NCBI RefSeq assembly: GCF_004363295.1 | Contig: NZ_SNYQ01000008.1 | Coordinates: 30,216-94,215 of the forward strand | DNA: 64,000 nt | Reading direction: 5' to 3' | Source: Mesocricetibacter intestinalis | Lineage (GTDB): Bacteria; Pseudomonadota; Gammaproteobacteria; Enterobacterales; Pasteurellaceae | Shown here: piece after piece, positions 1-10,328 of the stretch | Numbering within the stretch: the stretch's first letter is position 1 | Layout: every line of letters starts with the position of its first letter | Program-made: the position numbers and the translations under genes | Notes under the pieces: model-generated | Database searches by the model: none | What the model saw: the letters and a program-made list of their open reading frames with translations, nothing else | Told to the model about the DNA's origin: nothing

Positions 1-1262
1 GAATCCAGAATAATCAGTTTAGGATTAATCGCCAGCCATTTCGCAATAGAAACCCGCTGTGCATTACCCCCGGAAAGGGTATTTACCGGTAAATCGGGAT
101 CCGATACCTTGATTTTGAGCGAACGGATCAAATCGTCGCTGTATTTATAGGCTTTTTTATTGTCGATAATTTTGTATTTATCGGAAATTTTATTAAAAAT
201 GGCGGAAATAATATTATTGTGAATGGACTCCGGCATAATCAGGCCGGTACTCATTCTGTCTTCGGAAACATAGGCAATACCTTTAGCAATGGCATCGCGG
301 TTGGTATTCAGGCGAAGTTTTTCGCCATTCAGAAAGATTTCTCCCTGTTCGGGCTGAGTAATACCGAACAAGCTTAAACAAAGCTCCGTTCTGCCGGAAC
401 CTAATAATCCGGTGAGCGCCAAAATTTCCCCTTCCCGTACGGAAAAGGAAATATCCTTATACTGGTTTGCCCGTGAAAGATTTTTCACTTCCAAGAGGTT
501 TTTCTTAGCGCTAAAATCCGGTAGCGGCAAGCGCTGATAATCAATTTCCAGTCCGGTCATCAAAAAGCCCAGACGTTTCTCATCGATTTCTTTAATCGGG
601 TATTTACCGATCATATTACCGTCTTTCAGTACCAGCACGTTATCGGAAACCTTCATCACTTCTTTCAGTTTATGGCTGACAAAAATAATGCTGATGCCTT
701 TACTCTTCAATTTCAGCACCAGTGCCAGCAAATCCTTGACTTCCTTTGCCGTCAGCGAAGCGGTAGGTTCGTCCATAATCAGTAGTTTCGCATTCTGAGC
801 CAGAGCACGGCAAATCGCCACCAATTGCTGTTCGGCCACGGGCAGATTTTCTACATTTTCATTTAAATCCAAACTGGCATTAATACTTTCCAGTACGTTT
901 TGCGCAATTTCATATTGTTGGCGTTTATTCACCAAACCGAATTCTCGGTAAGCATTGATGGCAATATTTTCCGCCACGCTCAGATTCGGGAATAACGCAA
1001 GATCTTGATAAATCACCTGAATCCCTTTGGCAATAGATTCTTCGGGTTTCAGTTTGGAATAAGTGCTGGCGCCAATCTGAATTTGCGCCCCTTCATCGGG
1101 TTGATAAACACCGGAGAGAATTTTAATCAGCGTTGATTTGCCGCAGCCGTTCTGTCCCGCCAGGCATAGCGCCTCACCGTAGTTTAACGATAATTCCACC
1201 TGATTAAGCGCTTTTACCCCGTTGAATGTTTTGCTGATATTCTGCATTGTAATGAATGTCAT
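1..1262 (-). CDS. Sugar ABC transporter ATP-binding protein (RbsA/MglA-like), 3' end cut by window edge
   Basis: This is the duplicated ATPase of a CUT2-type sugar ABC importer, which powers uptake at the inner membrane. I translated it directly. The start ATG is at 1262, with GGAGG about 6 bases upstream. The first nucleotide-binding domain has a Walker A (GQNGCGKST, residues 36-44), a degenerate signature (LPVAEQQLVAICRALA) and a Walker B (LLIMDEPTA). The second has the degenerate Walker A usual in this family (TGLLGSGRTEL) and an intact LSGGNAQ signature just before the window edge. About 420 codons are visible of the usual ~500, so the end and the expected permease gene lie to the left. 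It follows the binding protein at 1319-2293 with a 56-base gap and is presumably co-transcribed with it from the AraC-type promoter near 2400-2461. The sugar is inferred, probably a pentose such as L-arabinose. Confidence 0.93.
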   Translation of the reverse strand, partial: MTFITMQNISKTFNGVKALNQVELSLNYGEALCLAGQNGCGKSTLIKILSGVYQPDEGAQIQIGASTYSKLKPEESIAKGIQVIYQDLALFPNLSVAENIAINAYREFGLVNKRQQYEIAQNVLESINASLDLNENVENLPVAEQQLVAICRALAQNAKLLIMDEPTASLTAKEVKDLLALVLKLKSKGISIIFVSHKLKEVMKVSDNVLVLKDGNMIGKYPIKEIDEKRLGFLMTGLEIDYQRLPLPDFSAKKNLLEVKNLSRANQYKDISFSVREGEILALTGLLGSGRTELCLSLFGITQPEQGEIFLNGEKLRLNTNRDAIAKGIAYVSEDRMSTGLIMPESIHNNIISAIFNKISDKYKIIDNKKAYKYSDDLIRSLKIKVSDPDLPVNTLSGGNAQRVSIAKWLAINPKLIILD

Positions 1263-1318
1263 AATGCCTCCGGCAATTCAACTATGGGTTCTTACGAACC
1301 CATAGTTGCTCTCAATAA

Positions 1319-2293
1319 TTAATATAATTTATCTATGTTTTCCTGCGTAACTCTCAATACGTTATGGAATTGAAGCAGTTTTTTCTCTTTATCGACCTTA
1401 GCTTTACCTACGCCCGGAATTTCCAGACCTTCTTCAATTTTTTCGCCTTTCAGCACTTTTGCCGCTACGGCGGCTAAAGCATATCCCGCGCTGGCCGGAT
1501 CATAGGTAATTCCCATGGTAATATTGCCGCTCTTGATCAAAGAAGCTGCCTGAGAAGGAATCATCATACCGAAAACATGTAATTTTCCTTTCAGACGTTT
1601 TTCTTTCACCGCCAGTCCGGCACCTATAGGTCCCTGGGAACCGAATGAAATCACCGCCTTAAGATCCGGATGGGCTTTCACCAAATCAATGGTGGTGCGG
1701 CGGGCATCATTAATATTTTCCGCTACCGGCATTCTGCTGGTAACTTCAAACATATCCGGATAATGTTCTTTCTGATATTTCACAAACAGATCTGCCCACA
1801 GATTGTGCTGAGGTACGGTTAAACCGCCTACATAAAGCACATAACCGCCTTTACCCCCTAAAGATTTCGCTACTTCTTCCACATAGTCGGCGGCGAACTG
1901 AGCGTTATCAATAACTTCGATATCCCAGTCGGCACTCGGCTGCCCTACGGATTCGTTGGTCAGCACCACAATACCGTTTTGCTTGGCTTTTTTCAGTACC
2001 GGTTCCAACGCGCTGGCGTCATTCGGTACGATCGAAATGGCGCTGACTTTCTTCGCGATCAAATCCTCAATCAATTTAACTTGCTGAGGCGCATCTGTAT
2101 TGGAAGGCCCGACCTGATAAGCATTAACATTGTTATCCTTACCCGCCTGAACGACCCCTTCCGCCATGCGGTTAAACCAAGGCATACCATCGATTTTGGA
2201 AATATTGACGATATCTGCAGCCATCGCCTGCCCATAGCAAGCCAAAGCAAAAATTCCGGTCAGGAACATACGTCCGAATGTTGGTTTTTTCAT
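1319..2293 (-). CDS. Periplasmic sugar-binding protein of ABC transporter (LsrB/RhaS-like)
   Basis: Secreted substrate-binding protein of 324 residues. The N-terminus is a clear signal peptide (basic MKKPTFGR, hydrophobic core, likely cleavage after AMA near residue 25). The rest reads as a Peripla_BP_4 (type 1 periplasmic) fold. The C-terminal stretch (EIPGVGKAKVDKEKKLLQFHNVLRVTQENIDKLY, given here only as its position, residues 291-324) resembles the end of LsrB and RhaS more than AraF or RbsB. The start is supported by GAGGAA 8 bases upstream. It is the first gene of a leftward operon with the ATPase at 1-1262. The promoter region carries a two-half-site AraC operator (2424-2461), so arabinose or a sugar sensed by the adjacent AraC protein is the likely ligand. 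That specificity is inference; the protein itself is not an obvious AraF orthologue. Confidence 0.85.
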   Translation of the reverse strand: MKKPTFGRMFLTGIFALACYGQAMAADIVNISKIDGMPWFNRMAEGVVQAGKDNNVNAYQVGPSNTDAPQQVKLIEDLIAKKVSAISIVPNDASALEPVLKKAKQNGIVVLTNESVGQPSADWDIEVIDNAQFAADYVEEVAKSLGGKGGYVLYVGGLTVPQHNLWADLFVKYQKEHYPDMFEVTSRMPVAENINDARRTTIDLVKAHPDLKAVISFGSQGPIGAGLAVKEKRLKGKLHVFGMMIPSQAASLIKSGNITMGITYDPASAGYALAAVAAKVLKGEKIEEGLEIPGVGKAKVDKEKKLLQFHNVLRVTQENIDKLY

Positions 2294-2399
2294 AAAAAAT
2301 TCCTCGTAGAATGAACGGTTTTCTATCTTTAAAACACCAGCCTTCTCTCCCTTAACAAGGGGTAAAAAGCCCTGTTTACACCATTAAAGATGGGCAGAT

Positions 2400-2430
2400 C
2401 TTATACCCTGAAGGTAAAAAGACCATGTAA
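2400..2430 (-). promoter_or_regulatory. Predicted promoter of the sugar ABC operon
   Basis: Reading the minus strand, TATAAG (2405-2400) matches the -10 consensus at 5 of 6 positions. No good -35 exists 17 bases upstream (ACATGG or, further out, TTACAT), and the weak -35 abuts the AraC I2-like half-site. This is the arrangement expected for an activator-dependent promoter. Confidence 0.5.
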
Positions 2431-2461
2431 CTTTTCGTTACTCGTATGGAATATTCCGCTA
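2424..2461 (-). promoter_or_regulatory. AraC-type operator, I1-I2-like direct repeat
   Basis: On the minus strand 2461-2445 reads TAGC-N7-TCCATA, an exact match to the E. coli araI1 pattern. After 4 bases, 2440-2424 reads TAAC-N7-TACATG, a weaker second half-site in the same orientation. The 21-base repeat period and the position just upstream of the operon -10 match the E. coli araBAD I1-I2 layout. The araC-like gene is adjacent (2490-3344). Confidence 0.7.
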
Positions 2462-2489
2462 TACTTCCGGAACTGAGAAGCAGATCACA

Positions 2490-3344
2490 TTAGCCGTTTT
2501 CTCTTTGTTGCGTATTTCTGAAACGCGCGGGAGAAACGCCCTGATATTTTTTAAATACCTTGGAAAAATACAGCGCATCTTCATACCCGAGGGATTTTGC
2601 AATCTTATTGACGGACATATCGGAGAAGTACAACAGCTTCTTCGCCTCGGCGATACGCTGCATATCACGCCATTGCACCAAGCCGACGCCCAAAGCTTGT
2701 TTAAATAGATGGGACAAACGGGATTCGGATAAATAAACTTTATCGGCAAAATATTGAACATTGTGTTTTGCCGCCGGATTCGCCAGAATCAAATCACATA
2801 CCTTTACTATTCTGCTATCTAGAGGAGGGGCGATTTCAATTTGTTCGACCGAAACGCATTTCATCAGCAAATATTCCAATAGGCTGGCCGCCATCGTTTG
2901 CTTAAGGGGATGCGAAGATTTCAGTTCTGTTTCCAGCTTGGTAAACAACTGGCTGATTTCCTGAAAATATTGATTGTCGCCAAGCTGAATCCGACCTATT
3001 CCCCGTACGGTATTTGACCAGTTCAGCCATTTCAGCCAGCGGGAAGGGGGAGAAAAATACACCCATTTATAATGCCAGAACTGATATTCCGGCTGCCGGT
3101 AATAATGATGAGCCGCCTTAGGCGAAAACAGTAAAAGTTGACCTCGTTGCAACGGCAGCCTATCACTACCGTCGAACATAAAGCCTTTGCCGAAAGTCGT
3201 CAGCTGCAGCATATAACCTTCCATTCCTTCCGCCCGATCAACCGTAAAATCCAGATCATTCCCTTTTTCACATTGGGTGATGCCAGCAACCACTTCCGCA
3301 CGAAACGCATGGATCGGGGATAAATTCAGATTGTTCGGTAACAT
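2490..3344 (-). CDS. araC: AraC-type arabinose regulator
   Basis: Transcription factor of 284 residues from the chosen start. It aligns by eye with E. coli AraC along its whole length. In the N-terminal cupin domain LDF-x-VDR, GMEGYMLQLT, GQLLLFSPKAAHHYYR and WVYFSPPSRWLKWLNW correspond to AraC segments. In the C-terminal double helix-turn-helix domain LSESRLSHLFKQ, WRDMQRIAEAKKLL and YFSKVFKKYQGVSPARFR do so. A longer frame reaches 3398, but that ATG has no ribosome site and the extra 18 residues have no AraC counterpart. It lies upstream of the sugar ABC operon in the same direction, with a canonical AraC half-site pair between them. Expected role: activating that operon when sugar (probably L-arabinose) is bound. 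No araBAD genes are visible in the window. Confidence 0.85.
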   Translation of the reverse strand: MLPNNLNLSPIHAFRAEVVAGITQCEKGNDLDFTVDRAEGMEGYMLQLTTFGKGFMFDGSDRLPLQRGQLLLFSPKAAHHYYRQPEYQFWHYKWVYFSPPSRWLKWLNWSNTVRGIGRIQLGDNQYFQEISQLFTKLETELKSSHPLKQTMAASLLEYLLMKCVSVEQIEIAPPLDSRIVKVCDLILANPAAKHNVQYFADKVYLSESRLSHLFKQALGVGLVQWRDMQRIAEAKKLLYFSDMSVNKIAKSLGYEDALYFSKVFKKYQGVSPARFRNTQQRENG

Positions 3345-3487
3345 ATACTGCCGCTTCTTTAATTTTGAGGAGAAACATTCGGATGCCGCCGCAAACATGG
3401 CAACGACAGAGTAAATTTAAAATAATATCCTCCGCTTTAGCAACAAATTTCTGCTATAATTCCTGCGCAAAAACTCGGATGAAAATG

Positions 3488-3497
3488 ACCGCACTTT
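3488..3497 (-). repeat. DNA uptake signal sequence (USS)
   Basis: ACCGCACTTT, the complement of the Haemophilus-type uptake signal AAAGTGCGGT, lies in the leader of the HAD gene. Confidence 0.85.
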
Positions 3498-3518
3498 TAT
3501 GATTAAGGAAGGAAATCT

Positions 3519-4199
3519 ATGCTGCAAGCCATCATCTTCGATATGGACGGAGTAATTGTAGATACGGAGTTTTTCGAATTTCAATTGCAAACCCGCTTTA
3601 TTGAAACCTTGCAACAACATCACCGGCCGCTTCCGCCGGAACGGCGTGCGGCACTGATCGGCTGTTCGTTGCCACAGATTCCGGCCATCATTAAAGAACT
3701 AAGCGGTTCTCCTTTAGCCTTGGAAGAAATCGAGCATCGCTACCGACAATTTTTCCACGAAATTTTCAGCCATGTCGATTATCCATCCATCTTCCGTCGC
3801 GATATCCTGCACATCATCGAATATGCCGAAGCCAATAAAATTAAACTGGCGGTAGCCTCCTCCTCCGCCTTAAAACATATTGAAACCATTTTAACCGCTT
3901 GCGGTATTTATCAGCGTTTCGATCTGATCCTGAGCGGAGAAATGTTTCAGGAGAGCAAACCCAATCCGGAAATCTATCTGCGAACCTTGGAACATTTAGG
4001 CGTTCCCGCCGCTCATGCCGTAGCCGTCGAAGATTCCAGCTACGGTATTATGGCGGCGCAGGCGGCCGGTATTCAGGTTATCGCTTATGAAGAAACCCGG
4101 ATGCCGGTAGATCAGTCTGCGGCACAAGGCAAGGGGAAAAATATGCGCGAAATTTTATCCCTTATCCGCCGTTTACATGAGGATAAAAAACAGGGTTAA
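3519..4199 (+). CDS. HAD-superfamily phosphatase / beta-phosphoglucomutase-like hydrolase
   Basis: Soluble 226-residue HAD hydrolase. Motif I is FDMDGVIVDTE, with the nucleophile Asp8 and acid/base Asp10. Motif II is the AVASSS region (about residue 111), the motif III lysine is in ESKPNPEIY (about 147), and motif IV acidic residues are in AVEDSSYGI (about 172). The cap domain sits between motifs I and II, as in subfamily IA enzymes such as beta-phosphoglucomutase and sugar-phosphate phosphatases. The start follows AAGGAAGG. The precise substrate cannot be read from sequence. It stands between the araC-like gene (opposite strand) and a small lipoprotein gene 56 bases downstream, so a sugar-phosphate role is possible but not shown. 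Confidence 0.85.
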   Translation: MLQAIIFDMDGVIVDTEFFEFQLQTRFIETLQQHHRPLPPERRAALIGCSLPQIPAIIKELSGSPLALEEIEHRYRQFFHEIFSHVDYPSIFRRDILHIIEYAEANKIKLAVASSSALKHIETILTACGIYQRFDLILSGEMFQESKPNPEIYLRTLEHLGVPAAHAVAVEDSSYGIMAAQAAGIQVIAYEETRMPVDQSAAQGKGKNMREILSLIRRLHEDKKQG

Positions 4200-4255
4200 A
4201 AAAGAACGGCTGGTAAGCTAAAATACCCTCTGTTTTTGATGAAAGGAGTTATCCG

Positions 4256-4564
4256 ATGAAAAAATATCTGTTTGCCGCCATGCTGTTATCGCTGACCGCC
4301 TGTACTAACGACTGGTCGCATAGCGGCGTACCCGATGTTTATGAAGGGCAATCCAAGCAAAGCGTATTGCAGGCATTGGAGAAAAATCACTGGGTAATAG
4401 TGCAGCAAAAGGAATTGATAAATAAAGCGCTGGTCATTGAAGCTTATGGCCCGCCCACCAAACAATTTGCCAAACTTTTCGCAGCGGACTGCCGCAAGGC
4501 CATATTGACGGTTTTTGAATATGTAGGCCTCCAGCGGTTAGAAACCACTGCCTGTGATAAATAA
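4256..4564 (+). CDS. Small predicted lipoprotein, unknown function
   Basis: Protein of 102 residues with a lipoprotein signal peptide: MKKY, a hydrophobic core, and the lipobox LTAC with Cys16 as the predicted lipidation site. It is followed by a short polar domain with two further cysteines (in AADCRK and TTACDK) that could form a disulfide in the periplasm. A good ribosome site (AAAGGAG) precedes the ATG. I do not recognise a named family. It is 56 bases after the HAD gene and 25 bases before guaA in the same direction, so read-through into guaA is likely, though a functional link is not implied. Confidence 0.75.
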   Translation: MKKYLFAAMLLSLTACTNDWSHSGVPDVYEGQSKQSVLQALEKNHWVIVQQKELINKALVIEAYGPPTKQFAKLFAADCRKAILTVFEYVGLQRLETTACDK

Positions 4565-4589
4565 TTTATCCTTACAACGAGAAAACTAA

Positions 4590-6149
4590 ATGAACAATAT
4601 TCACAATCATAAAATCCTTATTCTGGACTTTGGTTCCCAATATACTCAGCTTATCGCCCGCCGGGTACGCGAAATCGGCGTTTACTGCGAACTCTGGGCA
4701 TGGGACGTATCGGAGCAGGATATCCGCAACTTTAATCCGAGCGGTATCATTCTTTCCGGCGGCCCGGAAAGCACTACCGAAGCAAACAGCCCGCGCGCCC
4801 CTGAATATGTGTTTAATGCCGGCGTACCCGTACTCGGCATCTGCTACGGCATGCAAACCATGGCAATGCAGCTGGGCGGTCTGACGGAAGGTTCCGATCA
4901 ACGTGAATTCGGTTATGCCGCCGTGGAGGTGAAGGCTCAAGACGCCCTGCTCGGTAATCTGATCGAACATAACAATTCGTTGGACGTATGGATGAGCCAC
5001 GGCGATAAGGTTACCCAACTACCGCCGCAGTTTAATCTTACCGGCGTAACCCCAACCTGCCCAATCGCCGCCATGTCCGATGAACAACGGCGTTTTTACG
5101 GCGTACAATTCCATCCGGAAGTTACCCACACCAAACAAGGGCTGAAACTGTTAACAAATTTTGTGGTTAATATCTGTGCTTGCGAAACCAAATGGACCGC
5201 AGAAAACATTATCGAAGACGCAGTGGCGCGGATTAAAGAGCAAGTGGGCGATGATGAAGTCATTTTAGGTTTATCCGGCGGCGTGGATTCCTCGGTAACC
5301 GCACTGTTACTACACCGCGCCATCGGCAAAAACCTGCACTGCGTCTTTGTGGATAACGGTTTATTGCGCCTGAACGAAGGTGATCAGGTAATGGAAATGT
5401 TCGGCAATAAATTCGGCCTGAATATTATTCGTGTCAATGCCGAGGATCGTTTCCTCAGCGAATTGGCAGGCATTGATGAGCCGGAGGCGAAACGTAAGAT
5501 TATCGGTAAAGTTTTTGTGGATGTATTTGATGAAGAATCCCATAAACTGAGTAATGTAAAATGGCTGGCACAGGGTACCATTTATCCCGATGTTATCGAA
5601 TCCGCCGCCAGCAAAACCGGTAAAGCGCATGTAATCAAGTCCCATCATAATGTGGGCGGTTTACCGGATTATATGAAACTGGGGTTGGTAGAACCCTTAC
5701 GCGAACTGTTTAAAGACGAAGTGCGTAAAATCGGTTTAGCCTTGGGTTTACCGGCGGAAATGCTAAATCGCCACCCGTTCCCGGGCCCGGGCCTCGGCGT
5801 ACGCGTACTGGGCGAAGTGAAAAAAGAATACTGCGATTTACTGCGCCGTGCCGATGCGATCTTTATTGAAGAGCTTTACAAAGCGGATTGGTATTATAAA
5901 GTCAGCCAGGCCTTTACCGTCTTTCTGCCGGTTAAATCCGTCGGGGTTATGGGCGACGGACGCAAATACGACTGGGTCGTATCCCTGCGTGCGGTAGAAA
6001 CCATCGACTTTATGACCGCCCACTGGGCTCATCTGCCTTATGAGCTGCTAGGAAAAATCTCCAACCGTATTATTAACGAAGTGGACGGCATTTCCCGCGT
6101 GGTGTACGACGTTTCAGGCAAACCGCCGGCAACGATCGAATGGGAATAA
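4590..6149 (+). CDS. guaA: GMP synthase (glutamine-hydrolysing)
   Basis: Converts XMP to GMP with ATP and glutamine, the last step of guanine nucleotide synthesis in the cytoplasm. The class I amidotransferase domain (about residues 1-200) has the nucleophile Cys85 in GICYGMQ and the catalytic His/Glu in QFHPEV. The ATP-pyrophosphatase domain follows with its P-loop ([11 protein letters not shown], about residue 230). The C-terminal dimerisation domain contains [12 protein letters not shown] and ends PPATIEWE, the classic GuaA terminus. Length 519 matches the family (about 525). There is no guaB upstream, unlike the enterobacterial guaBA operon. A strong terminator follows directly. Confidence 0.98.
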   Translation: MNNIHNHKILILDFGSQYTQLIARRVREIGVYCELWAWDVSEQDIRNFNPSGIILSGGPESTTEANSPRAPEYVFNAGVPVLGICYGMQTMAMQLGGLTEGSDQREFGYAAVEVKAQDALLGNLIEHNNSLDVWMSHGDKVTQLPPQFNLTGVTPTCPIAAMSDEQRRFYGVQFHPEVTHTKQGLKLLTNFVVNICACETKWTAENIIEDAVARIKEQVGDDEVILGLSGGVDSSVTALLLHRAIGKNLHCVFVDNGLLRLNEGDQVMEMFGNKFGLNIIRVNAEDRFLSELAGIDEPEAKRKIIGKVFVDVFDEESHKLSNVKWLAQGTIYPDVIESAASKTGKAHVIKSHHNVGGLPDYMKLGLVEPLRELFKDEVRKIGLALGLPAEMLNRHPFPGPGLGVRVLGEVKKEYCDLLRRADAIFIEELYKADWYYKVSQAFTVFLPVKSVGVMGDGRKYDWVVSLRAVETIDFMTAHWAHLPYELLGKISNRIINEVDGISRVVYDVSGKPPATIEWE

Positions 6150-6170
6150 AATTAAAATAAAACAATAAAA

Positions 6171-6204
6171 AATAACGCCTTGGACAACCAAGGCGTTATT
6201 TTTT
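6171..6204 (+). terminator. Intrinsic terminator of guaA
   Basis: A perfect 13-bp stem (6171-6183 with 6188-6200, AATAACGCCTTGG) with an ACAA loop, followed by a T run. Confidence 0.9.
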
Positions 6205-6218
6205 GTCGATGCCGGCCT

Positions 6219-6248
6219 TAAAAAAACACGCGCCCGAGGACGCGTGTT
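6219..6248 (-). terminator. Intrinsic terminator of purL
   Basis: On the minus strand AACACGCG (6248-6241), an 8-base loop, CGCGTGTT (6232-6225) and a T run follow the purL stop codon by about 20 bases. Confidence 0.85.
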
Positions 6249-6266
6249 AATTACCTAAATTAAGGA

Positions 6267-9200
6267 TTATTTCAGTGCCACTCTGGCATTTCTAAACAAT
6301 CTCATCCAGGCGCCGTCTTCGCTCCAGTCTTCCGGATGCCATGAGTTGCTGACGGTGCGGAACACGCGCTCAGGGTGCGGCATCATAATCGCAACCCGGC
6401 CGTTGCTGTTGGAAAGTGCAGTAATTCCCTGTACGGAACCGTTCGGATTAGCCGGGTAATTTTCCGTAACCTGAATATTATTATCCACATATTGAGCAAT
6501 AATCAGATTCTGCTCATGCAGCCCCTGTAACTGGCCCTCATGTTTAAATTCAACCCGTCCTTCCCCGTGGGAAACCGCAATCGGCATATGCGAGCCAGCC
6601 ATGCCGGAGAACCAGAGGGAATTACTGTCGTTAATTCGGACTAAGGCGGCACGAGCTTCAAAGCGCTCCGACTTATTGCGAACAAAACGCGGCCAGTTTT
6701 CCGTGCCCGGAATAATTTCCGCCAGATTGGATAACATCTGACAACCGTTACACACACCGAGAGATAAGGTATCTTCACGGGCGAAGAAAGCGGCAAACTG
6801 TTCACGCAATGCGGTATTGAACAAAATGGATTTCGCCCAACCGCCGCCGGCACCGAGCACGTCGCCGTAAGAGAAGCCGCCGCAAGCAACCAGGGCATTA
6901 AAATCCTGAAGATTATAGCGAGCCTGATGTAAATCGCTCATATGTACGTCTACTGCTTCAAATCCCGCCCGATCAAAGGCCGCCGCCATTTCCACATGGC
7001 TGTTGACTCCTTGCTCGCGCAAAATCGCAATACGCGGTTTAATCCCCTTGGCAATATAAGGGGCGGCGATATCCTGATTAATATCGTAGCTTAAATATGC
7101 ACTGAAGCCGCGATTATCCGCCGCTTTCTTAGCAGCAAATTCCTGATCCGCACATTCCGGGTTATCCCGCAAACGTTGCATCTGGTGGGTTAATTCCGCC
7201 CAGATACCGCGTAATTCGGAGCGTTTTTCACTTAGCAGCACCTTGGTACCCCTTGTGATTTCAAAAGCATCGCCTTCGCTTGCCGCCCCCAGTTCTTTGG
7301 TTAAATGAATCAGACCGTGCTGTGTCAAGACTTCGCGTACCGCATTCAGATCGGTTTCGCGCACCTGAATTACGGCACCGAGTTCTTCGTTAAATAAAAC
7401 GCCCAGATCACTGTCGCCGAATGCACTGATATCTACCGATACGGCACAGTTGCCGGCAAAGGCCATTTCCGCCAAAGTAACTATTAACCCGCCGTCGGAA
7501 CGGTCGTGATAAGCCAGCAGTTTTTGCTGTTGCACCAGCGTCTGCATGGCATTGAAGAAGTTTTTCAGTAATTGCGCATTCACCACATCCGCCGGCTTAT
7601 CACCCAGTTGTTTATACACCTGAGCCAGTGCGGTCGCCCCCAGACGATCCTTACCTTCGCCCAGATCGATTAATAACAGCAGATTATGCCCTTTATCGGT
7701 GCGCAGCTGCGGAGTTACGGTTTTACGTACGTCCTGCACGCGGGCAAAGGCGCTGATAACCAAGGAAAGCGGAGCGGTAACGCTTTTCTGTTCGCCGTTT
7801 TCCTGCCAGGTGGTTTTCATCGACATGGAATCCTTACCCACTGGAATGGTCAAACCGAGCTGCGGACAAAGTTCTTCGCCCACCGCTTTTACCGCTGCGT
7901 ATAAACCGGCATCTTCACCTTTATGTCCGGCGGCCGACATCCAGTTGGCGGAGAGTTTAATCCGTTTAATATCGCCGATATCCGTTGCAGCGATATTGGT
8001 AATGCTTTCCGCCACCGCCAAACGCGCCGAAGCGGCAAAATCCAGCAATGCCACAGGCGCACGTTCGCCCATAGACATGGCTTCGCCATGGTAACTGTCT
8101 AAACTGGCGGTGGTTACCGCCACATCGGATACCGGAATCTGCCAAGGGCCGACCATCTGATCGCGCGCCACCATACCGGTAACCGAACGGTCGCCGATGG
8201 TAATCAGGAAGGTTTTTTCCGCCACCACCGGCAAGCGTAATACGCGATGCAAAGCCTCTTTCAGTTCAATAGCGCTCTGATCCAAAGCGGGATTATTCAC
8301 CTCACAAGAGCTTACTTCGCGGGTCATTTTCGGAGTTTTGCCCAATAAGACGCTCATCGGTAAATCAATAGGTTTATTGTCAAAATGGCTATCCTGCAGG
8401 GTTAAATGTTCTTCTGCGGTAGCCTCGCCGATAACCGCATAAGGTGCACGCTCGCGACGACAAATCTGTTCAAACAGTTCGAGATTTTCCGGCGCCACCG
8501 CCAATACATAGCGTTCCTGCGACTCGTTACACCAAATTTCCAACGGCGACATACCGCGCTCGTCGCACAGAATATTACGTAATTCGAATTTACCGCCGCG
8601 ACCGCCGTCATGTACCAATTCCGGCATCGCATTGGACAAACCGCCCGCTCCTACGTCATGAATAAAGGCGATCGGGTTTCTCTCTCCCAACTGCCAGCAG
8701 CGATCGATCACTTCCTGGCAGCGGCGTTCCATTTCCGGATTATCGCGCTGTACGGAAGCGAAATCCAAGTCTTCTTTAGATTTCCCCGAAGCCATGGAAG
8801 AAGCGGCACCGCCGCCAAGACCGATATTCATCGCCGGGCCGCCGAGTACGATCAGTTTCGCCCCTACCGGAATCTCACCTTTTTTCACATGCTCGGCACG
8901 AATATTACCGATACCGCCCGCCAGCATAATAGGCTTGTGATAGCCGCGCACCTCTTCGCCATTAAAGCTGTTGACCTTTTCTTCATAGGTACGGAAATAA
9001 CCGAGCAAGGCCGGGCGACCGAATTCATTATTAAAGGCGGCGCCGCCCAACGGCCCTTCAATCATAATATCCAGCGCGGAAGCGATACGTCCCGGTTTGG
9101 ACAGCGGATTTTCCCAAGGCTGTTCAAAGCCGGGAATCACTAAGTTGGATACGGAAAAACCGGTTAACCCCGCTTTCGGCTTGGCGCCCCGACCGGTTGC

Positions 9201-10160
9201 CCCTTCATCGCGGATTTCGCCGCCGGAACCGGTAGCCGCCCCTGGGAAGGGTGAAATGGCGGTCGGGTGGTTATGGGTTTCCACCTTCATCAGAATATGG
9301 GCATCTTCGTTATGATAGCGGTATTGTCCGTCCTGATCCGGGAAGAAACGTCCCACTTTGGAGCCTTCCATAACCGCCGCATTATCCTTATAAGCAGAAA
9401 GTACGTATTCCGGGGTCTTTTCAAAGGTATTTTTAATCATTTTAAACAGGGATTTTTCCTGTTTTTCGCCATCGATAACCCAGTCCGCATTAAAGATTTT
9501 ATGCCGACAATGTTCCGAGTTGGCCTGAGCGAACATATAGAGTTCGATATCCGCCGGGTTACGTCCGAGGGCGGTAAAATTCTCCACCAGATAATCTATT
9601 TCGTCTTCGGCCAAAGCCAATCCTAATTCAATATTGGCGGTTTCCAAGGCTTTACGCCCGCCGTGCAGAATATCCACCGTAGTAAAAGGTTTAGGTTCCT
9701 GCTGACGAAACAGCATGTCCGCCTGCTGCGGAGAACGAATCACGGTTTCCATCATGCGATCGTGAATATGGGCGCACAGTCTGTTTTCCTGTTCGGCACT
9801 CAAACTATGCTCGAATTCAAAGTAAAAAGCCAGGCCGCGCTCCAAACGCAGTACTTTATTCAGGCCGCAATTATGGGCGATATCCGTCGCCTTGGAAGAC
9901 CAAGAGGAAATAGTACCCACTCGCGGGATCACGATAAAACATTCGCCTTCCGGTTTATGCTGCGCCAAGGTCGGACCATAGTGCAACAACTGCTCTAGCT
10001 CCCGGCTTTCTTCCTCGTTCAAAGCTTCGGAAAGCTCGGCAAAATGTAAATATTCCGCATAGCAGGATTTTACCGCTAAATCCGCTTGCTGAAAGCGTAG
10101 CGCCAATTGAGCTAAACGAAATTCGGAAAGGGCCGGAGAGCCGCGAAAAATCTGGAACAT
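6267..10160 (-). CDS. purL: Phosphoribosylformylglycinamidine synthase
   Basis: Fourth step of purine synthesis: FGAR, ATP and glutamine give FGAM. This is the large single-chain form (1297 residues, as in E. coli), not the split PurLQS complex. The N-terminal FGAR-AT linker region is followed by two AIRS-like ATP-binding halves: [22 protein letters not shown] with the [14 protein letters not shown] motif, then [10 protein letters not shown]. The C-terminal glutaminase has Cys in [10 protein letters not shown] (about residue 1140) and His/Glu in MPHPERVFR. The ATG has AGGGGAAA upstream. Its leader carries a near-consensus PurR operator (10225-10240), so repression by PurR with hypoxanthine or guanine is likely. 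It is divergent from mltF, as in many gamma-proteobacteria. Confidence 0.98.
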   Translation of the reverse strand: MFQIFRGSPALSEFRLAQLALRFQQADLAVKSCYAEYLHFAELSEALNEEESRELEQLLHYGPTLAQHKPEGECFIVIPRVGTISSWSSKATDIAHNCGLNKVLRLERGLAFYFEFEHSLSAEQENRLCAHIHDRMMETVIRSPQQADMLFRQQEPKPFTTVDILHGGRKALETANIELGLALAEDEIDYLVENFTALGRNPADIELYMFAQANSEHCRHKIFNADWVIDGEKQEKSLFKMIKNTFEKTPEYVLSAYKDNAAVMEGSKVGRFFPDQDGQYRYHNEDAHILMKVETHNHPTAISPFPGAATGSGGEIRDEGATGRGAKPKAGLTGFSVSNLVIPGFEQPWENPLSKPGRIASALDIMIEGPLGGAAFNNEFGRPALLGYFRTYEEKVNSFNGEEVRGYHKPIMLAGGIGNIRAEHVKKGEIPVGAKLIVLGGPAMNIGLGGGAASSMASGKSKEDLDFASVQRDNPEMERRCQEVIDRCWQLGERNPIAFIHDVGAGGLSNAMPELVHDGGRGGKFELRNILCDERGMSPLEIWCNESQERYVLAVAPENLELFEQICRRERAPYAVIGEATAEEHLTLQDSHFDNKPIDLPMSVLLGKTPKMTREVSSCEVNNPALDQSAIELKEALHRVLRLPVVAEKTFLITIGDRSVTGMVARDQMVGPWQIPVSDVAVTTASLDSYHGEAMSMGERAPVALLDFAASARLAVAESITNIAATDIGDIKRIKLSANWMSAAGHKGEDAGLYAAVKAVGEELCPQLGLTIPVGKDSMSMKTTWQENGEQKSVTAPLSLVISAFARVQDVRKTVTPQLRTDKGHNLLLLIDLGEGKDRLGATALAQVYKQLGDKPADVVNAQLLKNFFNAMQTLVQQQKLLAYHDRSDGGLIVTLAEMAFAGNCAVSVDISAFGDSDLGVLFNEELGAVIQVRETDLNAVREVLTQHGLIHLTKELGAASEGDAFEITRGTKVLLSEKRSELRGIWAELTHQMQRLRDNPECADQEFAAKKAADNRGFSAYLSYDINQDIAAPYIAKGIKPRIAILREQGVNSHVEMAAAFDRAGFEAVDVHMSDLHQARYNLQDFNALVACGGFSYGDVLGAGGGWAKSILFNTALREQFAAFFAREDTLSLGVCNGCQMLSNLAEIIPGTENWPRFVRNKSERFEARAALVRINDSNSLWFSGMAGSHMPIAVSHGEGRVEFKHEGQLQGLHEQNLIIAQYVDNNIQVTENYPANPNGSVQGITALSNSNGRVAIMMPHPERVFRTVSNSWHPEDWSEDGAWMRLFRNARVALK

Positions 10161-10224
10161 AGGTTTCCCCTGATTGATTAGAAAACAAAGAAATTGGCCG
10201 TATTATAAATGAAATTATGTCATA

Positions 10225-10240
10225 ACGAAAACGTTTGCCT
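10225..10240. promoter_or_regulatory. PurR operator upstream of purL
   Basis: ACGAAAACGTTTGCCT matches the PurR consensus ACGCAAACGTTTGCGT at 14 of 16 positions, including the central AAACGTTTGC. It lies 65 bases upstream of the purL start, in the purL-mltF divergent region. Confidence 0.8.
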
Positions 10241-10328
10241 TAAAAAGAAGGAAATTTTGCGGGTTTGTATATTATTTGCGTTGCGGTTAAAATGCCCAAC
10301 ATTATCGGCTTAGATCAAATGAGGCGCC

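Noticed and set aside
3345..3398. Longer start for the AraC-type regulator
   Set aside because: No ribosome site at 3398 and the extra 18 residues have no AraC counterpart.
8610..9143. 177-residue plus-strand frame opposite purL
   Set aside because: It is antisense to the conserved catalytic part of PurL; no start signal.
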